From Sulfobacillus sp. (GTDB lineage: Bacteria > Bacillota > Sulfobacillia > Sulfobacillales > Sulfobacillaceae): a stretch of DNA of 64,000 nucleotides. The notes beneath the pieces are model-generated. The model did not search any database and was not told where the DNA came from. It saw only the letters and a list, made by a program, of their open reading frames with translations. Within the stretch, counting starts at the first letter, position 1; each line of letters begins with the position of its first letter. The stretch is taken from NCBI GenBank assembly GCA_027343695.1, contig DAHWKJ010000099.1:62001-126000 (forward strand), in the 5' to 3' direction. Below, piece by piece: positions 45,012-53,334 of this stretch. Both the position numbers and the translations under genes were made by a program.

Positions 45012-46082
45012 CTAAAGGCCAGGAAGTCCGGATGTGATACTAGTTAAGGAACTCTCTAGACTACTAGGCTTCCCGGATCCCTGGGATGATAGACTAGGAA
45101 TCGTCGACGGGGGTACCGATCCCGAAATGACAGGACTCGACGGCGTCGCACCATTTGGCGTAGATTTCGACGTTTGCCCATGGGAATGGTGGGATTTATG
45201 ATGAGGTTTGTGCTTCGGATGACCGGCCTTTGCCGACTTCCCACCGGGTAAAGACGTAATGGGCGGGATACTCAACCCAATATTCGCACTCGGAATAGAG
45301 GGTAAGATGACAGGTGTAGAGGTAGTGCTGACACCCGAGGAAATCGTTTGAGACCCTTTCTGAACAATCGGCGCGTTGCTCACCAACTGCGTTAAGGGTA
45401 CGGTTTGGGCTAGCGCCTGGGTCCATCGCCGACCCTGATGACGATCGTGCTGCCACAAAAGATAGCGCCCCACCGATATGGGCGAATGTCCCATTGAGGT
45501 GACCAATCGGGCGCTGCGTGTCGTCACCCGAACAACTTCCAAAGGCCAGTGATTCTTCGAGACAATCTTGGTTTCGTTATTAGCCAAGCGTGGGAACCAT
45601 GGCGGGACCGGCCCCGAAAACGCCCCCCCTATTAACAAGGTAGGGGTTCCCTTTCGCACGTACCCGTCTTTAACCGCCCATTTGGTGACCTCTTCCACCG
45701 CCAACCCAACAGATGACCGCACAGGGTGGTATTGGGTCAGGATCTGACGCCCAGCCCTATCGAGACCCACTGCCGCAATGACTTTTTGATGGGCCCCTAC
45801 GATGAGATTGATGCTCGGGTTGATATCCACGCTGACGACCGCCACTGCCAACGGCGCTGCCGGCGCCATGACGTCCGCTAACCCCACGAGCACCAATGCC
45901 AATGAACTTGCCATCACGGCACCTGCCTGCCACCACCGCCGCACCCTCGGGCTCGGCAGCCACACCTCTTGACCGACTGCCAGGGTCGAGGGATTGGCTT
46001 TGATAGTTTTAAATGCCCCACCGGGCAATAATACGGTCGCACGCCGACCGCGAATTTCTAAAACAACCGCCCGATCCTTCAT
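45012..46082 (-). CDS. rsgI: RsgI-like anti-sigma-I factor
   Basis: A single-pass membrane anti-sigma factor paired with SigI. The 356-aa protein has the N-terminal RsgI domain (residues 1-45; VVLEIRGRRATVLLPGGAF). A membrane segment is at about 52-78. The conserved outer domain starts VVSVDINPSINLIVG. A long low-complexity Ser/Thr/Pro tail follows (about 240-356) with a His/Lys-rich patch at 288-302. The ATG overlaps the sigI stop by 4 nt. In related bacteria the outer part senses envelope or polysaccharide signals; the ligand here is unknown. Confidence 0.9.
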   Translation of the reverse strand: MKDRAVVLEIRGRRATVLLPGGAFKTIKANPSTLAVGQEVWLPSPRVRRWWQAGAVMASSLALVLVGLADVMAPAAPLAVAVVSVDINPSINLIVGAHQKVIAAVGLDRAGRQILTQYHPVRSSVGLAVEEVTKWAVKDGYVRKGTPTLLIGGAFSGPVPPWFPRLANNETKIVSKNHWPLEVVRVTTRSARLVTSMGHSPISVGRYLLWQHDRHQGRRWTQALAQTVPLTQLVSNAPIVQKGSQTISSGVSTTSTPVILPSIPSANIGLSIPPITSLPGGKSAKAGHPKHKPHHKSHHSHGQTSKSTPNGATPSSPVISGSVPPSTIPSLSSQGSGKPSSLESSLTSITSGLPGL

Positions 46083-46831
46083 GTGTCTACTCCTCTTGAC
46101 TGATCCAATAAATAAGCCTGTAGGTAGGGGAAATCCCGTATCAATATCAGTGCTACAGCGATAATGTACTTGCGATGCCGCTCTAATGTCTTCCGACTAT
46201 GATCTCCACTTTGCACCAGCTTTTGTAAGGGCAACTCATGTTTTTTCAGGAGATGTTCACGATACTCGGCGTGGTGAGCCACGGTCCGTCCAATCGCAAT
46301 CGCGCGTTGGCGAGCATCCTGGTGCTTTGGTGCCACCAACACTAATTCGTGAAAGCTAATCCCAAAACTTTTTAACAGTTCTCCATACTCCGCGATCTCC
46401 AGACGTCGGTTTTCTTCGTCACGGGCCATATTCCACATCGACTCGGCCATGTGGTCCAGAACCGTCACTGGTGTCCCGCCCTCTTCGGAAGGGGTCTCCA
46501 ACTCGCTCAGCAGCACCTCATTTTGCCGTTGCCGACCGCGGCGATAATAGTCGACCAGTCTGCGTTTAATCACGGTTTGGGCGAAACTTAAAAATGCGCC
46601 TTTGCCTTCATCGTACGCCGTAATGGCCTCGTTAAACGCCATGAGCGCCACGCTAATCTCTTCGTCGATACCAGGTCGCAAATAACGGCCTGCACTTTGA
46701 CTGGCGATTTTTAGCACGAACGGTGTATAGTCCGCAATGAGTTGGTTACGCGCTTCATCGTCACCCGACTGAGCGTGTGCCAAAAGCAACGGTGGCTCCA
46801 CAGATCGGCGTTTACGGAAGCCTAGACCCAC
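46079..46831 (-). CDS. sigI: RNA polymerase sigma factor SigI
   Basis: A sigma-70-like factor for heat or envelope stress. The protein (about 250 aa) has a region 2 with NQLIADYTPFVLKIASQS, DEEISVALMAFNEAITAYDEGKG and FLSFAQTVIKRRLVDYYRR. The C-terminal sigma-I-specific region ends with RKTLERHRKYIIAVALILIR. Two GTG starts are possible (46840 or 46831); I prefer 46831 because GCGAGGTGA lies at a proper distance. It is co-translated with rsgI. Confidence 0.92.
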   Translation of the reverse strand: MGLGFRKRRSVEPPLLLAHAQSGDDEARNQLIADYTPFVLKIASQSAGRYLRPGIDEEISVALMAFNEAITAYDEGKGAFLSFAQTVIKRRLVDYYRRGRQRQNEVLLSELETPSEEGGTPVTVLDHMAESMWNMARDEENRRLEIAEYGELLKSFGISFHELVLVAPKHQDARQRAIAIGRTVAHHAEYREHLLKKHELPLQKLVQSGDHSRKTLERHRKYIIAVALILIRDFPYLQAYLLDQSRGVDT

Positions 46832-46856
46832 ACGGTTCACCTCGCCTTCATAGCTA

Positions 46857-46886
46857 TTCGTATGACCACGCTTCCCTCATGGGGGT
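46857..46886 (-). promoter_or_regulatory. Possible sigma-I-type autoregulatory promoter
   Basis: ACCCCC (46886-46881) and CGAA (46860-46857) lie upstream of sigI. As I recall, sigma-I promoters in B. subtilis have an ACCCCC-like -35 and a CGAA -10. The spacing here, 20 nt, seems long, so this is tentative. Confidence 0.35.
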
Positions 46887-46890
46887 ACGG

Positions 46891-47931
46891 TCAAGCGTTC
46901 TCTTCAGATTTTAGATCCATCCAGGTCGCTGGTGAGACAGGCACCGGCAGACCCAGCGCCTGGTATCCCCGACTCGCCAGAACACGGCCCCGTGGGGTCC
47001 GTTGGATATAGCCTTGTTGCAGCAAAAATGGCTCGTATACGTCCTCAACGGTGCCAGGTTCTTCACCGGCTCCTGCGGCTAACGTCTCAAGACCTACGGG
47101 CCCCCCGCTGTAGCGTTCTGCCATCGCTTGGAGGATGCGACGATCCACCGCATCTAGCCCCTGGGGATCGACTTCAAGGAGGGCCAATCCTTCTGCTGCC
47201 ACCGGCAACGACACCACACCATCACCCCGAACTTGGGCAAAATCCCGTAGTCGCCGCAATAACCGGTTCGCAATGCGAGGGGTTCCTCGACTCCGTTTAG
47301 CTACCTCGTACGCCGCGTCAGGCATCACTTCGAGCCCCAGCACGGACGCGGTGCGTTCGACAATTCGTGTCAAGTCTTCGGCGGTATAGAAATCTAAGTG
47401 GGTTATGACACCAAATCGATCACGCAACGGGGCTGTCAACATACCCGCCCGCGTCGTGGCGCCAACGAGCGTGAAATGGGGTAAATCCAGTCTCACTGAA
47501 CGGGCTCCCGGTCCCTTGCCGAGGACCAGGTCCAAAGCGAAATCCTCCATGGCGGGATACAGCACTTCTTCGACGGGACGCGATAGGCGATGAATCTCAT
47601 CGATGAACAGCACCTCATGATCTTCGAGGTTGGTTAAGATTGACGCCAAATCTCCAGGACGATCGATGGCCGGGCCCGAAGTGAATCGGATTCCAACCCC
47701 GAGTTCGTTCGCAATAATGTGAGCCAGTGTCGTCTTGCCGAGTCCCGGTGGTCCATACAACAAAACATGGTCTAAGGCATCATGCCGGGCCAATGCTGCT
47801 TGAATAAAGATGCCTAAACGTTCTTTCACCGAGGTCTGCCCGATATAATCAGTGAGCGACTGGGGTCGCAGATGACCATCCCACTCCCCTTGGGAGTTGG
47901 ATTCGGGACTCACAATGCGTTTATCCTCCAT
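46891..47931 (-). CDS. ruvB: Holliday junction branch migration ATPase RuvB
   Basis: The AAA+ motor of branch migration. The 346-aa protein starts its core with [18 protein letters not shown]. It has Walker [14 protein letters not shown] (near residue 61), Walker [21 protein letters not shown], sensor [10 protein letters not shown] and a C-terminal winged helix with [12 protein letters not shown] and [11 protein letters not shown]. It overlaps ruvA by 11 nt. Confidence 0.97.
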   Translation of the reverse strand: MEDKRIVSPESNSQGEWDGHLRPQSLTDYIGQTSVKERLGIFIQAALARHDALDHVLLYGPPGLGKTTLAHIIANELGVGIRFTSGPAIDRPGDLASILTNLEDHEVLFIDEIHRLSRPVEEVLYPAMEDFALDLVLGKGPGARSVRLDLPHFTLVGATTRAGMLTAPLRDRFGVITHLDFYTAEDLTRIVERTASVLGLEVMPDAAYEVAKRSRGTPRIANRLLRRLRDFAQVRGDGVVSLPVAAEGLALLEVDPQGLDAVDRRILQAMAERYSGGPVGLETLAAGAGEEPGTVEDVYEPFLLQQGYIQRTPRGRVLASRGYQALGLPVPVSPATWMDLKSEENA

Positions 47932-48538
47932 GGTGAATTCCTCCTCGGGTCCGATCCAAGAGCCTCAACGCTTCCCGTAGCCTACGACCAGGGTCCACCA
48001 AATCAGCCGGCAACTGCTTACACGCAGCTTGGGCCTCTTCAAAGGTGTACCCAAGGCCCAATAGTCCCGCCAGAACCTCATCAGTGGTAGGGGTTGCAGG
48101 ATTTTCAATCACTCCTACCGGGGAATCTTTACCCGCCGTTTGCCATTTGCTCGACAACTCTAATTGGATACGTTGCGCCAACTTGGCTCCGATGCCCGGA
48201 GCTTCTTTCAACTGTTTCCATTGGCCGGCAGCCACCGCTTCATGGAGCCCATCGACCCCAAGGTGCCCTAAAAGCGCCAGACCCGCTTTGACCCCGACCC
48301 CGGTGACTTGGAGCATGTCTAAAAAACATTGGCGTTCGGTACGAGTTGCAAACCCAATCAGCCGCCAGGCATCTTCGCGTACCACGAGATGGGTAAACAC
48401 ATGCACCATCCGATCCGTCTCGCCCAGGTGGTCCAAGCTACGATGAGACATTTCAATTCCGTATCCCACCCCACCTACGTCGATGACACAGGTCTCTCCA
48501 TCCTTCGAGATCAGCCGTCCACGCAATTCAACGATCAT
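47921..48538 (-). CDS. ruvA: Holliday junction branch migration protein RuvA
   Basis: RuvA binds four-way junctions and loads RuvB. The 205-aa protein has an OB-fold start ([21 protein letters not shown]). Helix-hairpin-helix repeats include [20 protein letters not shown] and [16 protein letters not shown]. The C-terminal RuvB-contacting domain has [14 protein letters not shown]. It overlaps ruvC and ruvB by 11 nt each. Confidence 0.96.
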   Translation of the reverse strand: MIVELRGRLISKDGETCVIDVGGVGYGIEMSHRSLDHLGETDRMVHVFTHLVVREDAWRLIGFATRTERQCFLDMLQVTGVGVKAGLALLGHLGVDGLHEAVAAGQWKQLKEAPGIGAKLAQRIQLELSSKWQTAGKDSPVGVIENPATPTTDEVLAGLLGLGYTFEEAQAACKQLPADLVDPGRRLREALRLLDRTRGGIHHGG

Positions 48539-49022
48539 GAATGACTCCTTGGAATCTGACGTACTCCAGACCAGTCAGGGCGATGGCTAGCGCATCGGCT
48601 GCATCGTCGGGAGTGGGTTTAGTCTTAAGACCCAAAAGCCTTTGCACCATTCCTTGAATTTGGGATTTACTCGCCATACCATAGCCTGTAACGGTTTGCT
48701 TGACTTCATTGGGAGTCATTTCTACCATCGGGATCCCGGCCTGCGCAATTCCTAACAAAACCACCCCGCGCGCCTGCCCTACAGCCAATGCAGTGGTGCT
48801 GTTTTGACCAAAAAAGAGCTTTTCTACCGCCGCATACTCCGGTTGATGGGTCTTTAAAATCAGGGATAACGCGTCATAGATATAAACCAACCGACGTTCA
48901 GGAGTCCATCCGGACTCTGTCCGGATCGCTCCAAATCCGAGGCTTTGAGTTTGCGATCCTTTCCGATCCACAATCCCCCACCCGCAAATAGCCGTACCCG
49001 GATCAATGCCTAAGATGCGCAT
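48528..49022 (-). CDS. ruvC: Holliday junction resolvase RuvC
   Basis: The endonuclease that resolves Holliday junctions. The 164-aa protein has the four acidic active-site positions of the family. The first Asp is in MRILGIDPGTAICGWGIV (D7), a Glu is in YAAVEKLFFGQN, and the pair is in PTPDDAADALAIAL. ATG at 49022 is preceded by AATAGGAGAAATGG. A short Cys-rich reading frame ends inside the start of ruvC. Confidence 0.96.
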   Translation of the reverse strand: MRILGIDPGTAICGWGIVDRKGSQTQSLGFGAIRTESGWTPERRLVYIYDALSLILKTHQPEYAAVEKLFFGQNSTTALAVGQARGVVLLGIAQAGIPMVEMTPNEVKQTVTGYGMASKSQIQGMVQRLLGLKTKPTPDDAADALAIALTGLEYVRFQGVIHDR

Positions 49023-49081
49023 CCATTTCTCCTATTAGAACAAATTCCGTCAGGGTGTCCCCTTAGACATATACGACACAT
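49010..49081 (-). CDS. Possible 23-residue Cys-rich leader ORF before ruvC
   Basis: From ATG at 49081, with AGGAG 10 nt upstream, a short frame encodes MCRICLRGHPDGICSNRRN followed by GCAS. It has four Cys residues (2, 5, 14, 21) and stops 13 nt inside ruvC. It may be a coupling or leader peptide for ruvC, or chance. The 120-nt gap between yebC and ruvC holds nothing else I recognise. Confidence 0.25.
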   Translation of the reverse strand: MCRICLRGHPDGICSNRRNGCAS

Positions 49082-49142
49082 AGACCGGTTTCTCCTTCGG
49101 GTCCCCCAATTTGCCTCAAACAGGGGAGATCCCCAAAAGACT

Positions 49143-49883
49143 TTACCCAAAATCCATGTCGTCTGGAAACTCTCCGTTAAAAAATACTTTTTCAACATCG
49201 TCGTGATCTTCTAACAGCTCGATCAAAGTCATTAACTGCGGCACATCTTCCTCGCTCACCGCAGTCAACGTCTTCGGAATACGGACCAATTCCACTTCGC
49301 TCACCGTCACACCATGTCGCTCAAAGGCCTCTCGTACAACATCCACAATCTCCGGGTCGGTTAACACAACGACTTCGTCGTCATCTTGACGCAAATCATC
49401 GGCCCCCGCCTCAATAGCAATATCTAGCAAATCCTCTTCGGTAAGGGCGGTCGGCCCGAGCGTAAGGCGACCCTTACCCTCAAACATCCACGCCACACAT
49501 CCGGTCTCTCCCAGGGCTCCACCGTGCCGGGAAAAAATGTGTCGGACCTCGCCGGCGGTCCGATTCCGGTTGTCGGTGAGAATCTGCATGTAGACCGCGA
49601 CCCCACCCGGCCCATACCCTTCATAGACAATTTCTTCGTAATGAACCCCTTCCTCTTGACCCGTGGCACGGCGAATCGCTCGCTCGATATTAGACTGCGG
49701 CAAATTGTTCTCTTTGGCCTTTTGGATCGCAATGCGGAGTTTAAAGTTATGATCGGGATTGCCCCCGCCCCGTTTGGCTGCCGCCATAATATCTTTTGTG
49801 AGTTGTGAAAACACGGTGCCTCGCACCGCATCAACTTTGGCCTTTTTACGTTTAATGTTGGCCCACTTTGAATGTCCTGACAT
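49143..49883 (-). CDS. yebC: YebC/PmpR family protein
   Basis: The 246-aa protein starts MSGHSKWANIKRKKAKVDA, the family hallmark, with DNRNRTAGEVRHIFSRHGG in the middle and a final MTLIELLEDHDDVEKVF. Members are described as transcriptional regulators, and more recently as ribosome-associated factors that help translate difficult peptide stretches. It lies upstream of ruvCAB, a common arrangement. Confidence 0.95.
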   Translation of the reverse strand: MSGHSKWANIKRKKAKVDAVRGTVFSQLTKDIMAAAKRGGGNPDHNFKLRIAIQKAKENNLPQSNIERAIRRATGQEEGVHYEEIVYEGYGPGGVAVYMQILTDNRNRTAGEVRHIFSRHGGALGETGCVAWMFEGKGRLTLGPTALTEEDLLDIAIEAGADDLRQDDDEVVVLTDPEIVDVVREAFERHGVTVSEVELVRIPKTLTAVSEEDVPQLMTLIELLEDHDDVEKVFFNGEFPDDMDFG

Positions 49884-49923
49884 GGGTTATCTTCTCTCCT
49901 CACTTTGATTGGCATCTTTGCCG

Positions 49924-51630
49924 CTAGAGAAATTTACCGGTTATCGGCATCCGGCGATCCCGACCAAAGGCCCTCGGGGTTACCTTTAACCCAACGGGAG
50001 CTTGGCGCCTCTTGTATTCATTCTGATTGACCAATTTTAACGTGAGATCTACCGCATCCTCCGGTAACCCCGCTAAAATTAGTTGATCACGGGTCCAGTC
50101 ATCTTCCACGTATCCTTCAAGAATCTGGTCCAAGATGTGATACGGGGGGAGACTATCTTCATCCTTTTGATCCGGGCGCAGTTCGGCCGACGGTGGTTTA
50201 ACAAGAATGTTTACAGGAATCCGTTCCGTCTTCCGGTTCACCCACTCGGACAATCGAAAGACATCCGTCTTCAGCACGTCTTTAAGGACCGCGAACCCTC
50301 CTGCCATGTCGCCGTACAGAGTACTATACCCGGTCGCGAGTTCACTTTTATTCCCCGTCGTCAGCACCAACCAACCCAACTTATTGGACAATGCCATGAG
50401 TAACGTACCCCGAATCCGGGCCTGGAGGTTTTCCTCTGTGAGATCTTCGGGGCGCCCCTCAAACGACGGAAGCAGCTGTTTAATAAATACGTCCAAGATA
50501 TCCGCGATCGGAATTTCGTCGATCCCTATTCCTAAGTTTAGGGCGAGTCCCATCGCATCTTGGCGGCTCGCGCTCGAGGTTATCGCAGAGGGCATCAAGA
50601 CACCGTGTACTCGTTGTGCTCCCAAGGCGTCCACGGCAATCACCGCGGTGAGGGCCGAGTCGATGCCCCCGGACAGCCCAATCACCACATCTCGAAATCG
50701 GTTCTTGCCTATGTAGTCGCGCACCCCTAGCACTAAAGCTCGGTAGAGTGCCTCGATCTCTGAACCTGGGTTGGATACCCGCGAATGGTACGTATGACGC
50801 ACGCTCCCAAGATCTCCCAACACTTCCCAACGTTCAAGGAGTGTTTTAGGCTCCTGGAGCCTCCACCGGGGATCCAGCCAGCGCCGGTGCTGGGAGGGGG
50901 TGCGCGTCAATGTCGTCCACAAAACCGTTTCTTCAAAGGCCTCGGCTCGGGCCAAAAGTTTGCCATCGGGCCCCCACACTGCACTTTGTCCATCAAACAC
51001 CAGTTCATCCTGAGCGCCCACCAGATTAGTCCAAATCAGGTACGCCGCGGCATCATCCGCACGCGTCGCCATCATCTGTTCTCGCAGCACACTCTTGCCC
51101 CGTGAAAATGGAGATGCACTAATATTGACCAAAAGGTTAGCGCCTTGCCGTGATTGCGCCAGGTAAGGTCCGTCGGGGTACCACAAATCCTCGCAGACCG
51201 ATACCCCAAGTTTCCACTCATGCCATGCCACAATCGCGGTGGATGTACCCGGAGAAAAATAGCGGGCTTCATCGAAAACGCCATAGTTGGGCAAATGCCG
51301 TTTCGCCACACGCCCGACTAGAGACTCGTGCGCCGCGATCACGGCCGTGTTGTAAAGAGCTTCGTCTGCATAGGCATATCCCCAAATGGCCATGATATTC
51401 CGCGTTTCTTCAATGAGGGCCTGGTTGGCACGCGACAAGGCATCCAAAAACGACGGTCTAAACAAGAGATCTTCCGGAGGATAGCCCGCCAATGCCATTT
51501 CCGGAAACACCACCAATTGAGCCCCTTGATCTCGCGACTCATGGATCGCCTGCACCATTTTCGCTAAGTTACCCGGCACATCTCCGACCACGCTGTTCAT
51601 CTGCACCATGGCTACGGTAAGCTCATGCAT
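49924..51630 (-). CDS. nadE: Glutamine-dependent NAD+ synthetase
   Basis: It amidates nicotinate adenine dinucleotide with ammonia taken from glutamine. The 568-aa protein is a fusion of a nitrilase-type glutaminase (residues 1-260) and the synthetase (about 285-568). The glutaminase triad fits Glu in FPEMALAGYPPEDLL, Lys in KRHLPNYGVFDE and Cys in SVCEDLWYPDGP. The synthetase has the P-loop VIGLSGGIDSALTAVIA. Its start is 13 nt after the small E1-like gene. Confidence 0.95.
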   Translation of the reverse strand: MHELTVAMVQMNSVVGDVPGNLAKMVQAIHESRDQGAQLVVFPEMALAGYPPEDLLFRPSFLDALSRANQALIEETRNIMAIWGYAYADEALYNTAVIAAHESLVGRVAKRHLPNYGVFDEARYFSPGTSTAIVAWHEWKLGVSVCEDLWYPDGPYLAQSRQGANLLVNISASPFSRGKSVLREQMMATRADDAAAYLIWTNLVGAQDELVFDGQSAVWGPDGKLLARAEAFEETVLWTTLTRTPSQHRRWLDPRWRLQEPKTLLERWEVLGDLGSVRHTYHSRVSNPGSEIEALYRALVLGVRDYIGKNRFRDVVIGLSGGIDSALTAVIAVDALGAQRVHGVLMPSAITSSASRQDAMGLALNLGIGIDEIPIADILDVFIKQLLPSFEGRPEDLTEENLQARIRGTLLMALSNKLGWLVLTTGNKSELATGYSTLYGDMAGGFAVLKDVLKTDVFRLSEWVNRKTERIPVNILVKPPSAELRPDQKDEDSLPPYHILDQILEGYVEDDWTRDQLILAGLPEDAVDLTLKLVNQNEYKRRQAPVGLKVTPRAFGRDRRMPITGKFL

Positions 51631-51643
51631 CCTGCTATCCCTC

Positions 51644-51967
51644 TCATTCTCCCTGGGCCAGCGTCAGGGCAATTTCTGTGAGTAAGGCCCCCGCGTCCAC
51701 CATAAATTGGGAGCGGCCCCCCCCTATCTCCATGGTCCAGATAGCGTCTTGGCATGCAATTTCAAAGTATCCCGACAGGTTGGTACCGACTTGGACCCCA
51801 AACCCCATGGCGCTTAGGTACCGTACCAGAAGATCCCGTGGCGGGCCATCCGGACCTTGCACTCTCACGGTTGCCGCCAAAATCCTGGTTTGTCCATCAT
51901 AACCGATTTGATCCAGCAAAATTTGACGGGAATACTGTTCTATTACCCGATCATCCATGTCCACCAT
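51644..51967 (-). CDS. Small degenerate E1/ThiF-like protein
   Basis: The protein (107 aa from ATG 51967, 109 from GTG 51973) begins IEQYSRQILLDQIGYDGQTR. This matches the N-terminal helix of MoeB/ThiF E1-like enzymes, whose Arg in the YxRQI motif reaches the ATP of the partner subunit. A Rossmann-like strand and helix follow (VRVQGPDGPPRDLLVRYLSA), but the Gly-rich loop is degraded to GPDGPP. No catalytic Asp or Cys is seen. The end (FMVDAGALLTEIALTLAQG) resembles the last helix of ThiF. It looks like an internally deleted E1 paralogue. It overlaps the E1-like gene upstream by 17 nt. Confidence 0.7.
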   Translation of the reverse strand: MVDMDDRVIEQYSRQILLDQIGYDGQTRILAATVRVQGPDGPPRDLLVRYLSAMGFGVQVGTNLSGYFEIACQDAIWTMEIGGGRSQFMVDAGALLTEIALTLAQGE

Positions 51968-52601
51968 GATCACACCTTAATGGTCCCGAGTGAATGGAGC
52001 GGTCGCTCCCGAATCTACGGTCGATAAGCCACAATGTGCCCTGGTCCGGAGAAGAGCCTTGCCTTATCCAGTCGTCCAAAAGGAGCAATGCGCGCCCCGC
52101 AACCGCCAACGTCACCGAACCGAGTACCCCCGCTTCAAAACATGCTGGGCCTTGGGTTTCCTTGGTGTCGAACCAACAGCGTAGACAGGGCCCACCTGGG
52201 TCTAACCGAGTACTCATCCCTTCAAGCCGCACCGCGCTATTGAATATCCATGGACGTTGATGCTGCTCTGCCCATTCCTGGATCACAAGGCGCGCTTCCC
52301 AATTATCGGTGGCGTCCATCACGATATCAGCATCCGCTAACAAGATTTCCCGATTAGACTGCGTCAACATCTCGGGGGACGCATAGAGTGGTGTCTCACC
52401 ACCAGCTAAGCGCGCGGCGAGCGTGACCGCTTTATTGCATCCGATGTCATCCTCCCCAAACCAGGGCTGGCGTGCCAGATTGCTCCGTTCCACAACATCT
52501 CCATCAATCAGCTGGATGGGCGCCAAATCTTTTCGCAAAGATAGGCCCCACGCGATGGGATTCCCAATCGCACCTGCACCAACCACAGCAACGTGAAACA
52601 T
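51951..52601 (-). CDS. E1-like (ThiF/MoeB/HesA family) adenylating enzyme lacking the N-terminal helix
   Basis: Enzymes of this family adenylate the C-terminus of ubiquitin-like sulfur carriers. The 216-aa protein starts directly at the Rossmann strand MFHVAVVGAGAIGNPIAWG. It has IDGDVVERSNLARQ (D33, N41, R44, Q45), K57, DATDN (96-100), a CLRC pair (139-142) and a candidate catalytic C154 in GPACFEAGVLGSV. The usual 25-30-residue N-terminal helix with the Arg finger is missing; it appears instead in the next gene. The second zinc pair is reduced to RCDHGGHG. I chose ATG at 52601, 4 nt after the TPR gene, although its Shine-Dalgarno site is weak; the frame is open to 52826. No ubiquitin-like partner is seen nearby. 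Confidence 0.8.
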   Translation of the reverse strand: MFHVAVVGAGAIGNPIAWGLSLRKDLAPIQLIDGDVVERSNLARQPWFGEDDIGCNKAVTLAARLAGGETPLYASPEMLTQSNREILLADADIVMDATDNWEARLVIQEWAEQHQRPWIFNSAVRLEGMSTRLDPGGPCLRCWFDTKETQGPACFEAGVLGSVTLAVAGRALLLLDDWIRQGSSPDQGTLWLIDRRFGSDRSIHSGPLRCDHGGHG

Positions 52602-52605
52602 GGCG

Positions 52606-53328
52606 CTAGCCTTTCGGTTCGTCGACACAGTGGCGCAACGCCACCCGCGATTCGACGGTCCAAAGGTCAGTGAACGTGAAGGCATAGCGCGCTGCACGCC
52701 CAAAATTGGTATCTGATGCGCCACCGATCGCTCTGACCACTGGATAGTGGCATAAGAGAGGCAAAGCTTCTGGGAGTTTTTGATAGGCTCTTTCCCACGC
52801 CTGGGAGGCTTCTCTGACCTGACCACTGATAAAGAATATTAACCCCAAAGTATAATCCGTCTCCGGCGTATGCGGCGCTTCCTGGTATGCATGTAAAGAC
52901 TCCGCCAGATGCCCGGTGCGGAGATAGGCTTCTCCTAACAATGAAAAGGCCCGGCCTTGCATCCCTTCGGCATCCCATGCCAAGAGTTCTTCGAGAGCGT
53001 GTTGCACTCCTGGCCAGTAATCCATCTTGCTAAATGTCAAGGCCAGTTGGTTAAGGCCCCGCAAGTACGGACGAACTACTTCGTCGTCCCACCCCGTGTG
53101 ACGTTTCTTCCTGGGTAATTGGATCTCAGCCTGAGCAATAGCCATTTGAAAGAGCTCTTGAGCTTGTTCCAATTCTCCCCACTCTAGATAGACCGTCCCG
53201 AGGCCGTTCAAGGCATCTGCCCGGAGTGGGTCCAATTCTAGTGCGCGACGAAAATGTGATTCCGCATTTTCCAGTTGCCCATTGGCAATGTGCTTCCAGC
53301 CCAATTGCTCTTCTTCCGGTGCCAACAC
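52606..53328 (-). CDS. Tetratricopeptide repeat protein
   Basis: A 240-aa soluble protein with at least four TPR units. Examples are NGQLENAESHFRRALELDP (about 16-34), ADALNGLGTVYLEWGELEQ, GRAFSLLGEAYLRTGHLAES and DYTLGLIFFISGQVREASQ. The last 50 residues are not repeat-like. It follows tyrS by 6 nt and precedes the E1-like gene by 4 nt, so the three are probably co-transcribed. It may be a scaffold; its partner is not known. Confidence 0.85.
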   Translation of the reverse strand: MLAPEEEQLGWKHIANGQLENAESHFRRALELDPLRADALNGLGTVYLEWGELEQAQELFQMAIAQAEIQLPRKKRHTGWDDEVVRPYLRGLNQLALTFSKMDYWPGVQHALEELLAWDAEGMQGRAFSLLGEAYLRTGHLAESLHAYQEAPHTPETDYTLGLIFFISGQVREASQAWERAYQKLPEALPLLCHYPVVRAIGGASDTNFGRAARYAFTFTDLWTVESRVALRHCVDEPKG

Positions 53329-53334
53329 GATGCT

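Noticed and set aside
49010-49198. 62-codon minus-strand ORF between yebC and ruvC
   Set aside because: The long version starts inside yebC without a ribosome-binding site; only its last 23 codons, with an AGGAG upstream, are kept as a low-confidence mini-ORF.
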